DNA of 64,000 nucleotides from Desulfobacteraceae bacterium (GCA_014237395.1 JABZFP010000030.1:1-64000), one strand, 5' to 3'. Counted from the first letter of the stretch, positions 42,269 to 52,106 are shown. Translations and numbers: made by a program. Notes: a model not told the origin generated them from the letters alone.

Positions 42269-42916
42269 ATGAAAAAAATATATATTAACACCATACTGGC
42301 AACCTTCTTTTTATGTGTCGCCATTTCCCCGGTCCAGGCGCTGATGTTCAATGATCTGGACTGGACAGGCTATTACAATGACGCCACCCACAAGTCATTT
42401 GCCGATGGTGAAACCGGGTTGGGCTATGATATTCACTTTCATGCCCTGGGCGGCAACTTGACCTGGAATCCGAGTGATGGGGGGGTGGGCGTCGGTGACG
42501 ACGAAATTACCGGGGGTAGGGAAGCGCTGCTGATTTGGTATTCTAAACCTATCGATATCGCAACCTTCGAACTGGTGGATTTGTTTTACGAAGGGGTCGC
42601 CCGCAATCCATATCGTGAAGCGGGCTTTTTTGGATTTGACAGTGATTTCGGCAATGGCCTTTCCCTTGATGGATTCGGGTATTTTGAAGCTGACTTGTGG
42701 CAGGCGATCGGTGGCGAAGGTCCCGATGCCGGCAGCTACTCTGTGGCTATCAACGGTCAGGTCCAGGGGATTGCGTTCTTTGCCGGCTTGAACTCCCGGA
42801 ACGATTATGCCGTGGCCGGTTACACCACGCCCGTACCGGAGCCGTCGACGGTTTTGCTGTTGGGGTTGGGTATGATCGGTTTGGCTGGCCTCGGCCGTAA
42901 GAAATTCAAGAAATAA
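42269..42916 (+). CDS. PEP-CTERM sorting-domain protein
   Basis: A 215-residue exported protein. A signal peptide (IYINTILATFFLCVAISPVQA) precedes a beta-rich domain with many Asp/Gly/aromatic residues. The C-terminus is a full PEP-CTERM signal: VPEPSTVLLLGLGMIGLAGL followed by the basic tail GRKKFKK. Such proteins are processed by exosortase and commonly accompany exopolysaccharide. The exosortase genes are not in this window. AAAGGA precedes the ATG, and the gene stands alone between its own promoter and terminator. Confidence 0.93.
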   Translation: MKKIYINTILATFFLCVAISPVQALMFNDLDWTGYYNDATHKSFADGETGLGYDIHFHALGGNLTWNPSDGGVGVGDDEITGGREALLIWYSKPIDIATFELVDLFYEGVARNPYREAGFFGFDSDFGNGLSLDGFGYFEADLWQAIGGEGPDAGSYSVAINGQVQGIAFFAGLNSRNDYAVAGYTTPVPEPSTVLLLGLGMIGLAGLGRKKFKK

Positions 42917-42947
42917 TCGTCTTTACCGTATCTCGGTCGTCAGTCTT

Positions 42948-42976
42948 AAAGGCAGGGCTTGTGCCCTGCCTTTTTT
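42948..42976 (+). terminator. Terminator of the PEP-CTERM gene
   Basis: An 11-base stem AAAGGCAGGGC/GCCCTGCCTTT with a TTGT loop and a run of six T residues. Confidence 0.92.
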
Positions 42977-43020
42977 GCGTTCGGCCAGCCCCATTGCGGC
43001 GTGTCCGCAGGGGGGGCTGA

Positions 43021-44634
43021 TCAGGCGGATGCCTTTCGGCGTTCTTCAACATATTCGATAACTTGGCTCATCTTCAACTGGCGGGTGGAGGCGCCGGAGC
43101 GGATAAAGAAGCGTTCATCCTGTTTGTCTTTTACAAATACCGGACGGGATGAGGGGCGGCAGGCAATGACAAAAACCTGTTCATCGCCCAAGGGGCGTAT
43201 CCCGAAATGGATAAACGGAGAAAATTCCATCCCGATGTGCTGGTTGAAGAGATTGGAAAAATGCTGCAGGTACTTGTCCGTATTGGGAAACTGGTCGGCC
43301 GCCAAACCGATGATGCCGCCTTGGTCATCGACCCCGACAATGAGGTTGCCCCCGGCCGAATTCATAAACGCTGCCAGGGACTTCATCACGGCCAGTTCAA
43401 TTTCTTTACCGGCTTTTTCGGCTTTGAGATTCCACCGCAGGGTGGATTTGAATTCCAGTCGGTCGTGCTCGCCGCCCTCGATGACGGCATGCAATTGGGC
43501 CGCCGAGATGCGTTCAGGATCGATGAGCCCGTTTTCCCTGGTCTCCTGGCGAGAAACCCGGCGGGCATAGCTCAGGAGAAATGCCCAGAAAATAACCAGA
43601 ACCACCGGGATGTAGATCAGGTTCCCGGGTGATTTCAATTGGATCAGTTCCGCTTCCGGGGCAAAGATGCCGATGCCACCGAGCCGGCCGGGACTTTCAT
43701 CGGCATCCACCAGGAGGCCCCACCAGGGAACGCCATCGTATTGGAAGCGGAAAGGACCATCGGCCTGGGCACTTTGGGTCCAATCGTCCAAGGCCCCGAT
43801 AATCATGGCAGTGGTCGGATCGTCAGCCGTTTCCTGGAAATCCACCAGGAGACGTCCCTGGGCGAAGAGGAAAAAGATTGTGGATTCGGTAACTTTGATT
43901 TCGTTCAGCAGTTGCGTGATATCCGCCATGCGAAAATCGAAGCCAAAGGTGAGGAACTGCCCGTCGTTTGCCCAACCGGATATGGCACTCATGCCTACGT
44001 CGCCGTTGGGGAAAAGGGGGTAGGGCGGTGTCCAGCCGAGCAGGTATGTCGCACTTTGGTCGCGGGCTTCGGCCCAGCGCTCCCGGGTCAGCGGGTCAGG
44101 CGGCCCGGTTTCAAATTGGCCTTTCATTTTTGCGCCGTTGCGCTCGTATAATTGCCAGGTGACGTTCGGGTTTTGGGCGTCTGTTTCCGGCACGAGACAG
44201 GCCGCCCACTGGCCGTCGTGCCGCATCAGACCATAGATGAGTCGCCCTCTGGGAGAGACAATGCGCATGGCCTGGATATGAGGCACCTGTTCGATCAGGG
44301 GGAGCAGCTTCGCGTTCAAGGTCTCAATTTGATTTTCACCGAGGGTTCCATTTTCTCCCCATTGCCGGATAACGCTGGCGGTCGACCAGACCGGGAGAAA
44401 AAAATCGTTGCATTTGATGCCGGCCGCTTCGGTTATTTGGCGGATATGGTCCGCCGACAGTTCCTGGCGATGAATGATATAGGTGTAGGCGGTCGCCGCA
44501 AGCACCACGACGCTGAGGCCCGCGAAAACCAAGACCAGTTTGCGAAGGGCTCTGGCCTGCCTGCTGCGGGGGGTATTCCGGCGGGCACGTGGCGGTTGCT
44601 TTAAAGGAGGTGCCGATTGAAGAGGATCGTTCAT
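43021..44634 (-). CDS. Membrane-anchored sensor fused to an AlbA_2 (Schlafen-type) domain
   Basis: A 537-residue protein with a rare arrangement. A basic N-terminus and a membrane helix (about residues 31-53) precede a Cache-like periplasmic domain of about 280 residues. A second helix (about 335-356) is followed from about 385 by an AlbA_2/Schlafen domain (GGEHDRLEFKSTLRWN; FMNSAGGNLIVGVDDQGGIIG; FFIRSGASTRQL). AlbA_2 domains occur in putative nucleic-acid-binding or ATP-handling regulators and tRNA-cleaving Schlafens. It neighbours a Cache-HAMP-SpoIIE phosphatase, so the two may respond to related stimuli. Confidence 0.8.
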   Translation of the reverse strand: MNDPLQSAPPLKQPPRARRNTPRSRQARALRKLVLVFAGLSVVVLAATAYTYIIHRQELSADHIRQITEAAGIKCNDFFLPVWSTASVIRQWGENGTLGENQIETLNAKLLPLIEQVPHIQAMRIVSPRGRLIYGLMRHDGQWAACLVPETDAQNPNVTWQLYERNGAKMKGQFETGPPDPLTRERWAEARDQSATYLLGWTPPYPLFPNGDVGMSAISGWANDGQFLTFGFDFRMADITQLLNEIKVTESTIFFLFAQGRLLVDFQETADDPTTAMIIGALDDWTQSAQADGPFRFQYDGVPWWGLLVDADESPGRLGGIGIFAPEAELIQLKSPGNLIYIPVVLVIFWAFLLSYARRVSRQETRENGLIDPERISAAQLHAVIEGGEHDRLEFKSTLRWNLKAEKAGKEIELAVMKSLAAFMNSAGGNLIVGVDDQGGIIGLAADQFPNTDKYLQHFSNLFNQHIGMEFSPFIHFGIRPLGDEQVFVIACRPSSRPVFVKDKQDERFFIRSGASTRQLKMSQVIEYVEERRKASA

Positions 44635-44840
44635 GCGCTCACTATCTTCTTGGGGGTTGTCGATGGGCTGTCCGACGGTTTTCTAACAGGATCTTGGGCA
44701 CAGGTCAAAACGTGAATTTCGGCGTCTGGCTGCAGCCATCATGCCTGTGTTTGGTGCTTATCGGCAGCAACAAGTGCTCCAACTCGGCTGCTGCAGCGGT
44801 TCCCGCTATAAAATATGGGGGGGCGGCGGTCGGCTGGTGT

Positions 44841-46976
44841 CTATAGCACTTTGATCACCGCCAGGGTGATATCGTCGTCCTGGTCGGGGCCGGTAAAGTC
44901 GGCGACGGCCTTGAAAACCGCGTCCTTTATGGCGTGTGCGTCCAGATGATGATGATCGCGAATCACAGCACGCAGGCGGTCCTTCCCGAACATTTCCCGC
45001 TGGGGATTGTGGGCTTCCCAGATCCCGTCCGTCCCGATCACAATCACCTGGCCGGGGAGGCCCAGCGGCATGGTGTAGGCCTTGAAATGGTACTCTTCTT
45101 CGATGCCGAGGGCCATCCCGTCACCGTTCAGTTCGGAAAACCGATCCTCCCCCGGGTTGTAGAGGATCGCCGGGTCGTGGCCTGCGCGCACCCAGTGCAG
45201 CTGACGCTGGGCCATATTGAATTCCAGATAAAACAGGGTAAGAAAATCCCCGGTATCCGTGGTGTCCGGGTACAGCAACCGATTTATCAGGGTAATGCGT
45301 CGGGCCGCGTCTTCTTCAAGGATTGAAATGCTTCGTATCATGGCGCGGGCCGTGGTCATCAGAAGGGCCGAGGCCACGCCATGGCCGGAAATGTCACCAA
45401 CCGCAACCGCAAAACATTTCTCCCCGGGCGAACCGGTTTTAAAGACGTCGTAGTAATCTCCGCCGGTTTCATCGCAGTAATGGCTGTCTCCGGCCAGATC
45501 TAACCCGGGCAATTCAGGGGTCTGGTCAGGCAGCAGATTGCGCTGGATCTGGCGCGCCAGTTCCATGGATTGGCTGAGATTCCAGTGGGCCTCGAGTCGC
45601 GGCACGATGGTGTTAAAGGCCTCGATCATGGTGTCTCGTTCATCACCGGTGCGGTAGTCAATCCGAATGCTGAAGTCGCCGGTCGATAGCTTTTCCCAGG
45701 CGTCGAGCATGGCGTAAAGCGGCCGCAGGATAGTTCGTGTGCCGAACCACCCCACCAGAAGAACCAACACCAGCAGCAGGGCCGCCGTGATTCCGGTCAC
45801 GCGGTAAATATAGTAGGTCTGGTCCAGGACATTGTTGCTGACCTGCTCGGAAAGCGATTCGATGACCGTCTGGGGGACAACCAAAACGATTCTTAAGGCG
45901 TCATCCATCGGTGGCTCGAATCTGGCGTAAGCCCAGATGGAGGGAATGCCCTTGTAGGGCATGTCGAAATGACCGTTATCAGCGGCCTGCATGGCGGCGA
46001 TAAGGGCCTGCTGTCGGGCATCGTCTTCTATCTCCAGATAACCTGCCGGCATTTCGGCCGTGTCCGTTTGATTCTTTTCAAGAGGCGTCCCGGCGGCGAT
46101 GATCCGCAAACCTTGGGTTTTGTCTGACGGGTGGATTGCGGGCGAGACCAGAAAGGACAGCGTATCCTGGGACCATTGCGCTTTCAGTTGGTCCATTTTC
46201 ATGAATTCGTTGGGCAGGAAATCGATGGCGCCGACGCCGATAACCTGGTTCTCCCTGTCGCGGATGGGTACGCCCACCGTAAAAACGGCCTTCTGGGTGG
46301 TGCTGTCCGTGTGGGACAACCACGTCAGCTTGCCTTGCTTCAGGGTATCGACAAACCACGGCCGCTGGCGCGGATCGAATCCCGGCGCATGGTTGGCGTG
46401 TCCGGGAAAGGAAATATGCAGACCGTTTTCCAAGCCGACGTAAACACGATAGGCAAGGCCGTTGTTCAAGTTGTAGATATCCCGAAAGACCGGGGTCAGA
46501 TTTTGAAGTCGCCGAGCCTGGGGCCACAGGGCACGGTGCGGGTTCGGCGGCAGGACGACGACGGGGTGGCCCGTGCTGACAGCCGACGGCATTAGGACGC
46601 CGCCGTCCGTAATGCGGGTATAGCGCCACGACATGGCAAGGTCCGGCGGAGCGGTTGCAGGGTCTTTGAAACTTTCCGGCGTGTAAACTTTTCCCTCGGG
46701 CAGCCTATCGGAAGAATCCAGGATCTGTGTGGCCGTGGCGGCCAGATAGTGAAGGGACAACTGCAGGTTGGCGACTTCATTGCTGATGGCATTGGCCGAC
46801 ACCTGGGCGCTTTTCGTCAGGTCCCGGCTGATGGCGTCCGTCAGGTGGGTGCGGACATCCCCGGCGAGATCGTCCCCCAGACGGTTGATGCTCTGTCGGC
46901 TGCTGATCGTGATCGTCAGCAGCGGAATCAGGCTGAAGACCAGCAGGACAAGGAAAAATTTGATCCGTATGCTCAT
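44841..46976 (-). CDS. Membrane sensor with HAMP and SpoIIE/RsbU-type PP2C phosphatase
   Basis: A 711-residue protein. A membrane helix at the N-terminus (IKFFLVLLVFSLIPLLTI), a dCache-like periplasmic domain to about 385, a second helix (ITAALLLVLVLLVGWF), a HAMP domain and a PP2C-like serine phosphatase from about 480 (GGDYYDVFKTG; AVGDISGHGVASALLM; GTDGIWEAHNP) are visible. Such proteins dephosphorylate anti-sigma antagonists in partner switching; the stand-alone STAS-like protein at 31954 is one conceivable partner. The ATG at 46976 is preferred over the extended frame to 47237, which encodes no sensible domain. Confidence 0.9.
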   Translation of the reverse strand: MSIRIKFFLVLLVFSLIPLLTITISSRQSINRLGDDLAGDVRTHLTDAISRDLTKSAQVSANAISNEVANLQLSLHYLAATATQILDSSDRLPEGKVYTPESFKDPATAPPDLAMSWRYTRITDGGVLMPSAVSTGHPVVVLPPNPHRALWPQARRLQNLTPVFRDIYNLNNGLAYRVYVGLENGLHISFPGHANHAPGFDPRQRPWFVDTLKQGKLTWLSHTDSTTQKAVFTVGVPIRDRENQVIGVGAIDFLPNEFMKMDQLKAQWSQDTLSFLVSPAIHPSDKTQGLRIIAAGTPLEKNQTDTAEMPAGYLEIEDDARQQALIAAMQAADNGHFDMPYKGIPSIWAYARFEPPMDDALRIVLVVPQTVIESLSEQVSNNVLDQTYYIYRVTGITAALLLVLVLLVGWFGTRTILRPLYAMLDAWEKLSTGDFSIRIDYRTGDERDTMIEAFNTIVPRLEAHWNLSQSMELARQIQRNLLPDQTPELPGLDLAGDSHYCDETGGDYYDVFKTGSPGEKCFAVAVGDISGHGVASALLMTTARAMIRSISILEEDAARRITLINRLLYPDTTDTGDFLTLFYLEFNMAQRQLHWVRAGHDPAILYNPGEDRFSELNGDGMALGIEEEYHFKAYTMPLGLPGQVIVIGTDGIWEAHNPQREMFGKDRLRAVIRDHHHLDAHAIKDAVFKAVADFTGPDQDDDITLAVIKVL

Positions 46977-47477
46977 AATGGTGCCAAACCCCGGTCGAGG
47001 GTGAAAGCGGCCGGCAAGAACGCTTTCGCAGTCGGAATTGACAGCGGAAGCCAACCGATCCCGGCAGGCAAAGCATGGGCGGTGCCGAAGGATTATCCTA
47101 CCTGAAATGTAGCGTTGGATGCAACTCCCGAAGTTTGGCGGAAACCGGCCATATGCCGTTGATCGGGTGGGATCTTCAGGTGCATTTCCGGAAGACCATC
47201 GCCACGCCGCTATCCATCGACACCGCTTAGGGAGCACGTCAAATCCATGACATGTGACAGCGCGATGACAAAAATGCGGTTCGAGACTCGGCTGGTTGGA
47301 TAATTAATAGACTGAAAATACTAATCATTATTTTAGTGCGCAACTGGGCCTGGAATGGCCTGGTTATTGCTATCTTATTCCCCAGGCCATTTTGCGTGCA
47401 TCCGCAATGTCATGTCGACGTCGGTTCAGGGTTGCGACTGGTTCTGCCGGCCCGGCGTTATGTTTAGAGGTGAATCC
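46977..47477. other. Intergenic region between divergent genes
   Basis: About 500 bases with no convincing gene. A weak promoter for the actin-like gene is TTGGAT-17-TACTAA from 47296. A hairpin with 10-base arms AATGGCCTGG/CCAGGCCATT (47354-47363, 47382-47391) followed by TTT lies in its leader and may act as an attenuator. Confidence 0.45.
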
Positions 47478-48521
47478 ATGTCCCCAGGCAATGTTGCAGT
47501 AAAGAAAAAGACACCCCCATCCTCCGGTGACAAACAACACCCCATTGGATTGGACATCGGCACGGCCAATATCGTTGTCTACATGGACGAACGAACGGAT
47601 GCCGGTGTGCAAATGGAAGCCAATGCTTTTTTCACGGTGCCGTCCATGCCGAATACGCGCAAGATTCTCGAGGACAAATCCGTCCGCTTTTTCGAAAAAG
47701 AGAATTGTCTGCACATTCTCGGGACGGCCGCCGAGACGTTTTCCAATATTTTGGGCGGGGCGACCCGGCGGCCGATGGAAAACGGGTTGGTCAATCTGCG
47801 GGAAGACGATGGCATCCATGTCATCCAGGCCATCCTGGATCCCATGCTACCGGAACCGGTCCAGAAAGACCATTCGCTCTGGTTCAGCGTGCCCGGCGAT
47901 CCTATCGATCGTCAGGGGGCGGTGATTTTCAACGAATCCATATTTAAAACCTATCTGAAAGGCCGCGGCTACATGCCGCGTCCCATCAATGAAGCCATGG
48001 CCGTGGTGATGTCGGAACTCTCCGACCAGCATGCCACCGGGATCGGCATCAGCATGGGGGGCGGCATGTGCAACGTCTGCTTCTCCTACCTTTCCATACC
48101 GGCGGTGACCTACAGCATCCAGAAGGGGGGGGATTTTATCGATCAGACCGTGGGGCGTTCGGTGGGGGAGTCCGCCACGAAGATAAAAAGCATCAAAGAG
48201 CAGGCCTTGGACCTCGGTGTCGCACCACGGAACAATATCGAACATGGGCTGCATGCGGCCTATGACGACCTTTTTGCAACGCTGGCCGATAGTCTCGCCA
48301 AGGGGTTGCGCGGCTCGGATAATATGCCCCGGTTGAGCCAGGCCGTCCCCATCGTCCTGAGCGGTGGTACGGTGCTGCCGCCCGGCAGTCGTGAACGGTT
48401 CGAAACGATTCTCAACGAGATCGATCTGCCGATTCGCATCGCCACCGTCATGCAGGCCCGCGACCCGCTTTATGCCACCGCCAGGGGCGCCTACCTGATG
48501 GCTGCCGCCGATGAGAGCTGA
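47478..48521 (+). CDS. MreB/Hsp70-class actin-like ATPase
   Basis: A 347-residue protein with the actin-fold phosphate loops GLDIGTANIVVYMD (about residue 23-36) and GIGISMGGGMCNVCFSY (about 190-206) and the adenosine motif IVLSGGTVLPPG (about 292-303). It is clearly divergent from housekeeping MreB and MamK, so it may scaffold a dedicated cell-wall machine or sense a ligand. The ATG at 47478 has AGAGGTG upstream. It overlaps the penicillin-binding protein gene by 11 bases, implying a joint role. Confidence 0.78.
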   Translation: MSPGNVAVKKKTPPSSGDKQHPIGLDIGTANIVVYMDERTDAGVQMEANAFFTVPSMPNTRKILEDKSVRFFEKENCLHILGTAAETFSNILGGATRRPMENGLVNLREDDGIHVIQAILDPMLPEPVQKDHSLWFSVPGDPIDRQGAVIFNESIFKTYLKGRGYMPRPINEAMAVVMSELSDQHATGIGISMGGGMCNVCFSYLSIPAVTYSIQKGGDFIDQTVGRSVGESATKIKSIKEQALDLGVAPRNNIEHGLHAAYDDLFATLADSLAKGLRGSDNMPRLSQAVPIVLSGGTVLPPGSRERFETILNEIDLPIRIATVMQARDPLYATARGAYLMAAADES

Positions 48522-50862
48522 CGGCAACAAAGGCGTTGCCATCTACGCCGCCAAAACCGTCCGGGGTCAGATTATTGCCAAGTCGCTTGCCGTGTGTGGC
48601 ATCCCGGCGAGTTTTGATTCGGACCCGACGGCCGCCATCGCCAAAATAGAAAAGGGCGAGGCGGCATTGCTGGTGGTGGACGTCAACAATCACCTGCAGG
48701 CTGAAATCGATCTCGTGCGGTCACTTGCGGCCCACCTGACCGATTGTCTGCTCATGACCCATACGGACCCCCGTGATCTTGCGACCCTGGAGGCCCTCGG
48801 CATCGATGGGGCGAACTGTATCAGCGGTCCTCTGGATCCGGAGCGGATATACGTCGCCGTGGACGCCTTTTTCGCCATTGCCGATCACGCGAAGCCCATC
48901 GATCGGCAATCTTGCGGGAAGCAATGGCGGATGAGTGCGCGCGGCCGGCGCGCCCGGCAGAACGCCCGCAACGTGTTCAGGCGTGCTATGGCGGCACCCA
49001 AGGGGGGGCTGTGGCGGTGGTGGCGCAAGGTGACCCGATGGTCGCTGATGCTGCGGCCGATGCGACGTCTGCTGAGCGCCGTGGCGATCCTCTCGGCCGG
49101 AGCCGCCGCCGGCTATCTGTTCTGGTGCCTTTCGACCTTGCCCGACATCGATCGCCTGAATCATTTTTCCCCGTTCAAGGCGTCCAAACTCTATTCATCC
49201 GACAACCAGCTGCTGGCAGAGCTCTACGAGCAAAGACGCACGCCGGTGCCCCTGCGTGACGTGCCGCAGCATGTTCGCCAGGCATTCATTGCGGTCGAGG
49301 ATGCCCGCTATTTTCAGCATAGCGGTATCGATCCCGTTCGCATCGCGGGAGCCCTGTGGGCCGACATCAAGGCCGGTGGATACCATCAGGGCGGCAGCAC
49401 CATTACCCAGCAGTTGTCCAAGATGATTTTTCTCAACCCCGAGAAAACGATCACGCGTAAAATAAAGGAGATGGCCATAGCGCTGATGCTGGAGCGCACC
49501 TATTCCAAAGACCGGATCCTTGAGCTCTATCTGAATCAAGCTTACTTCGGCTCTCAGGCCTATGGCATCCAGGCGGCGGCGGAAGCGTATTTTGGTAAAG
49601 ATGTCAAACAGTTGCGTGTGGCCGAGGGGGCCCTCCTGGCGGCTTTGCCCAAGGCCCCCAACGCGTATTCGCCGTTCCGGAACCCGGAGCGGTCGCGCCA
49701 GCGCCGGGACCATGTGCTGCAGCGAATGGAGATCAACGGGTTTATTCCGCGGGATACCTGCCAGCGTGCCGTTCGGGAGGCCCTGCCCCGGGTTTTTCAT
49801 GGCCGTCAATACCAATCGCCCTATTTTATCGATTATTGCCAAAAACGGTTGGAGGAAACCTATGGGGATCGTTTAGCCACCACAGGGCTCAAGGTCTATA
49901 CGACGCTCGATGCCCGTCTTCAAGCTGCCGCGGAAGCCGCCATCTCACGCGGCATGGCCGACTTGAAGGCCCGCGGCGTCGCCGATGTCCAGGCTGCCTT
50001 GGTGGCCTTGGCGCTTGATACCGGCCAGATCAAAGCCATGGTGGGCGGCACGGATTATGATCGCACCCAGTTCAATCGCGCGACCCAGGCCCTGCGGCAG
50101 CCGGGGTCGGCCTTCAAACCGCTTGTTTACATGGCGGCGTTGAAGAAAGGGTTTCGACCGGATTCGCTGATTCAGGACCTGCCGGTCGCGATTCCGGTCA
50201 ACAACGGCCGGCAGACCTGGCGGCCGCGCAATTATACCGGCCGCTTCAACGGCGAGGTTACCGTGAAAGAGGCCCTGACGCGCTCGCTCAATGCCGCCAC
50301 CGTCAACCTGGCACTGCAGGTGGGCCTGAAGGATATCATTGAAACGGCCCGCACGGCCGGGATCCAAAGCAAACTCCATGCGGTTTACCCCACTGTCCTG
50401 GGAGCCTCGGAGGTAACGCTGATCGAACTGGTAACCGCCTATGGCACCCTGGCCACGGGCCGACAGGTTGTTCCCGTGTCCGTGGACCGCATCATCGACA
50501 AGGCGGCGGCATTCATCTGGGATCCCGGGGAGGCGCCGTCAACGATTCTGCCCTCCGCATCCGTGGCGGCCATCCGTGAAATGCTGGCTGCGGTGGTCAC
50601 CGATGGAACGGCCCGGCGGGCTCAGTGCCTGGATCGTCCGGTCTATGGCAAAACCGGTACGACCAATGCCAATGCGGATGCGTTGTTTATCGGTTTTGAC
50701 GACGAGCTGGTGGTGGGCGTCTGGGTCGGGCGGGATAACCGTGAGCCGATTGGGCCGAAAGAAACCGGAGCGCGTACCGCGCTGCCGATCTGGATCGATT
50801 TTATGCAGCATGCACCCGCAGGCGGGGTACGGATGGCGTCTTTTCAACGCGTCGCGCAATAG
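48511..50862 (+). CDS. PBP1A-type penicillin-binding protein with N-terminal receiver-like domain
   Basis: A 783-residue bifunctional peptidoglycan synthase. Residues about 8-120 form a receiver-like fold (GQIIAKSLAVCGIPASFDSD; ALLVVDVNNHLQ), degenerate but with an Asp at the usual phosphoacceptor strand. A basic linker and one membrane helix (about 188-212) follow. The glycosyltransferase has VEDARYFQHSGIDP and GGSTITQQL. The transpeptidase has Ser533 in QPGSAFKP, SLN in TRSLNAAT and Lys714 in YGKTGTT. The cytoplasmic receiver-like domain is unusual and could be regulated by or bind the overlapping actin-like protein. Confidence 0.9.
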   Translation: MRADGNKGVAIYAAKTVRGQIIAKSLAVCGIPASFDSDPTAAIAKIEKGEAALLVVDVNNHLQAEIDLVRSLAAHLTDCLLMTHTDPRDLATLEALGIDGANCISGPLDPERIYVAVDAFFAIADHAKPIDRQSCGKQWRMSARGRRARQNARNVFRRAMAAPKGGLWRWWRKVTRWSLMLRPMRRLLSAVAILSAGAAAGYLFWCLSTLPDIDRLNHFSPFKASKLYSSDNQLLAELYEQRRTPVPLRDVPQHVRQAFIAVEDARYFQHSGIDPVRIAGALWADIKAGGYHQGGSTITQQLSKMIFLNPEKTITRKIKEMAIALMLERTYSKDRILELYLNQAYFGSQAYGIQAAAEAYFGKDVKQLRVAEGALLAALPKAPNAYSPFRNPERSRQRRDHVLQRMEINGFIPRDTCQRAVREALPRVFHGRQYQSPYFIDYCQKRLEETYGDRLATTGLKVYTTLDARLQAAAEAAISRGMADLKARGVADVQAALVALALDTGQIKAMVGGTDYDRTQFNRATQALRQPGSAFKPLVYMAALKKGFRPDSLIQDLPVAIPVNNGRQTWRPRNYTGRFNGEVTVKEALTRSLNAATVNLALQVGLKDIIETARTAGIQSKLHAVYPTVLGASEVTLIELVTAYGTLATGRQVVPVSVDRIIDKAAAFIWDPGEAPSTILPSASVAAIREMLAAVVTDGTARRAQCLDRPVYGKTGTTNANADALFIGFDDELVVGVWVGRDNREPIGPKETGARTALPIWIDFMQHAPAGGVRMASFQRVAQ

Positions 50863-50897
50863 GTCCTCTAAATATTCTCAGCCGTCCTTCTTCGGAT

Positions 50898-52106
50898 TCA
50901 TCCCACAGCAGCCGATATTTCAGAAGATGATTCCCGGCAGGGAACGCTTTCCTTTTTGGTACCTTCGGGCGGGTCAATGGGGGCCGGTCGGGGCTGATCG
51001 TTCCAGCGGACCTGGTTGCGGCCTGCGGTTTTAGCGACGTAGAGGGCCTTGTCGGCCATGCCGATCAGGTGTTCGGGTGGTGTTCGGTGATCCGGAACGC
51101 AGCTGGCAATACCAAGACTCACTGTGGCCTGGAGGGTTTTTTTGCCGCTTTTTACGGCGTTCGACGCAATCGCTTTCCGCAGATGCTCAGCCAGGACAAT
51201 CGCATCCGCCAATGGTGTGGCAGGCAACAGAATGGCAAATTCTTCGCCGCCATAGCGGGCAATGACATCGGTGCATCGTTTGAACGACCCTTTGAGGATC
51301 GCTGCGACGCTTTTCAGATAATCATCACCGGCCAGGTGGCCATACGTGTCATTGATATGCTTGAAATGGTCGATGTCCAGCATGATCATTGTCAGCAGGC
51401 GTTTTTCCCGGGACCCGCGTTTCCACTCGAGATCGAGAATCTGGTTGAAGTGGCGCCGGTTGTAGATGCCGGTAAGGGCATCAATCTTGGAGATATCCTC
51501 CAGTTGGCGCGTTTTTTTTGCCAGGGCGGCCTCGTTTTCAAGGGCGCTCCAGTATTCACGACTCCCCCGCGACAACTGGAGCAGGGTAAAGCCGATGTAG
51601 GTGATCATCAGGTAAAACAGCGGGCTTTCCTCCCGCTTGAACACGATGATGCTGACACAGGCCGGCAGAATGATCAGCATCAAATAGGTGATAGCGATCT
51701 TCCGGTCGGGGGCGAAGGAAGTCATGGCTCCGGAACAGAGTCCCGCCGTGGCCATGACCATCAACATCCGGATATCGGCGGTCTCGGGTCCCACGATGCA
51801 ATAGATGAAAAGCGCACTCCAGAGGCTCACCGGAATCAGGACGGTGATCAGAAAGAAGCCGTAGTTCAGCGCCGCGCTGAAACGGTACAGACGCTGATAG
51901 GTAAATTGATAGATCAGCCGCAAGGCGCTGACGAGAAAAAAGCCGATCCAGGCGGAGTAGGCCACGGCGGTATGGGTATGGTGAAAACCGGTGGCGAACA
52001 CGATCACACTCCAGGCCGCAATATAAGCCGGTATGCCGGGGATCGAACGCTCGGCCAGGTCCCGCATCAGTCGTTCATCGAATTGCGCTTTCAATACAGG
52101 TGTCAT
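50898..52106 (-). CDS. Membrane diguanylate cyclase (GGDEF)
   Basis: A 402-residue protein. About six N-terminal membrane helices (residues 25-185) resemble MASE-type sensors. The C-terminal GGDEF domain has the active site RYGGEEFAIL, and the inhibitory I-site RCTD is five residues before it, so product inhibition by c-di-GMP is expected. The last 35 residues are a low-complexity tail. It is convergent with the PBP gene and divergent from the MOSC gene. Confidence 0.93.
   Translation of the reverse strand: MTPVLKAQFDERLMRDLAERSIPGIPAYIAAWSVIVFATGFHHTHTAVAYSAWIGFFLVSALRLIYQFTYQRLYRFSAALNYGFFLITVLIPVSLWSALFIYCIVGPETADIRMLMVMATAGLCSGAMTSFAPDRKIAITYLMLIILPACVSIIVFKREESPLFYLMITYIGFTLLQLSRGSREYWSALENEAALAKKTRQLEDISKIDALTGIYNRRHFNQILDLEWKRGSREKRLLTMIMLDIDHFKHINDTYGHLAGDDYLKSVAAILKGSFKRCTDVIARYGGEEFAILLPATPLADAIVLAEHLRKAIASNAVKSGKKTLQATVSLGIASCVPDHRTPPEHLIGMADKALYVAKTAGRNQVRWNDQPRPAPIDPPEGTKKESVPCRESSSEISAAVG

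Noticed and set aside
46977..47237. N-terminal extension of the SpoIIE-type phosphatase
   Set aside because: The 87 extra residues are Arg/Pro-rich without a domain, while the ATG at 46976 is followed at once by a normal membrane anchor.
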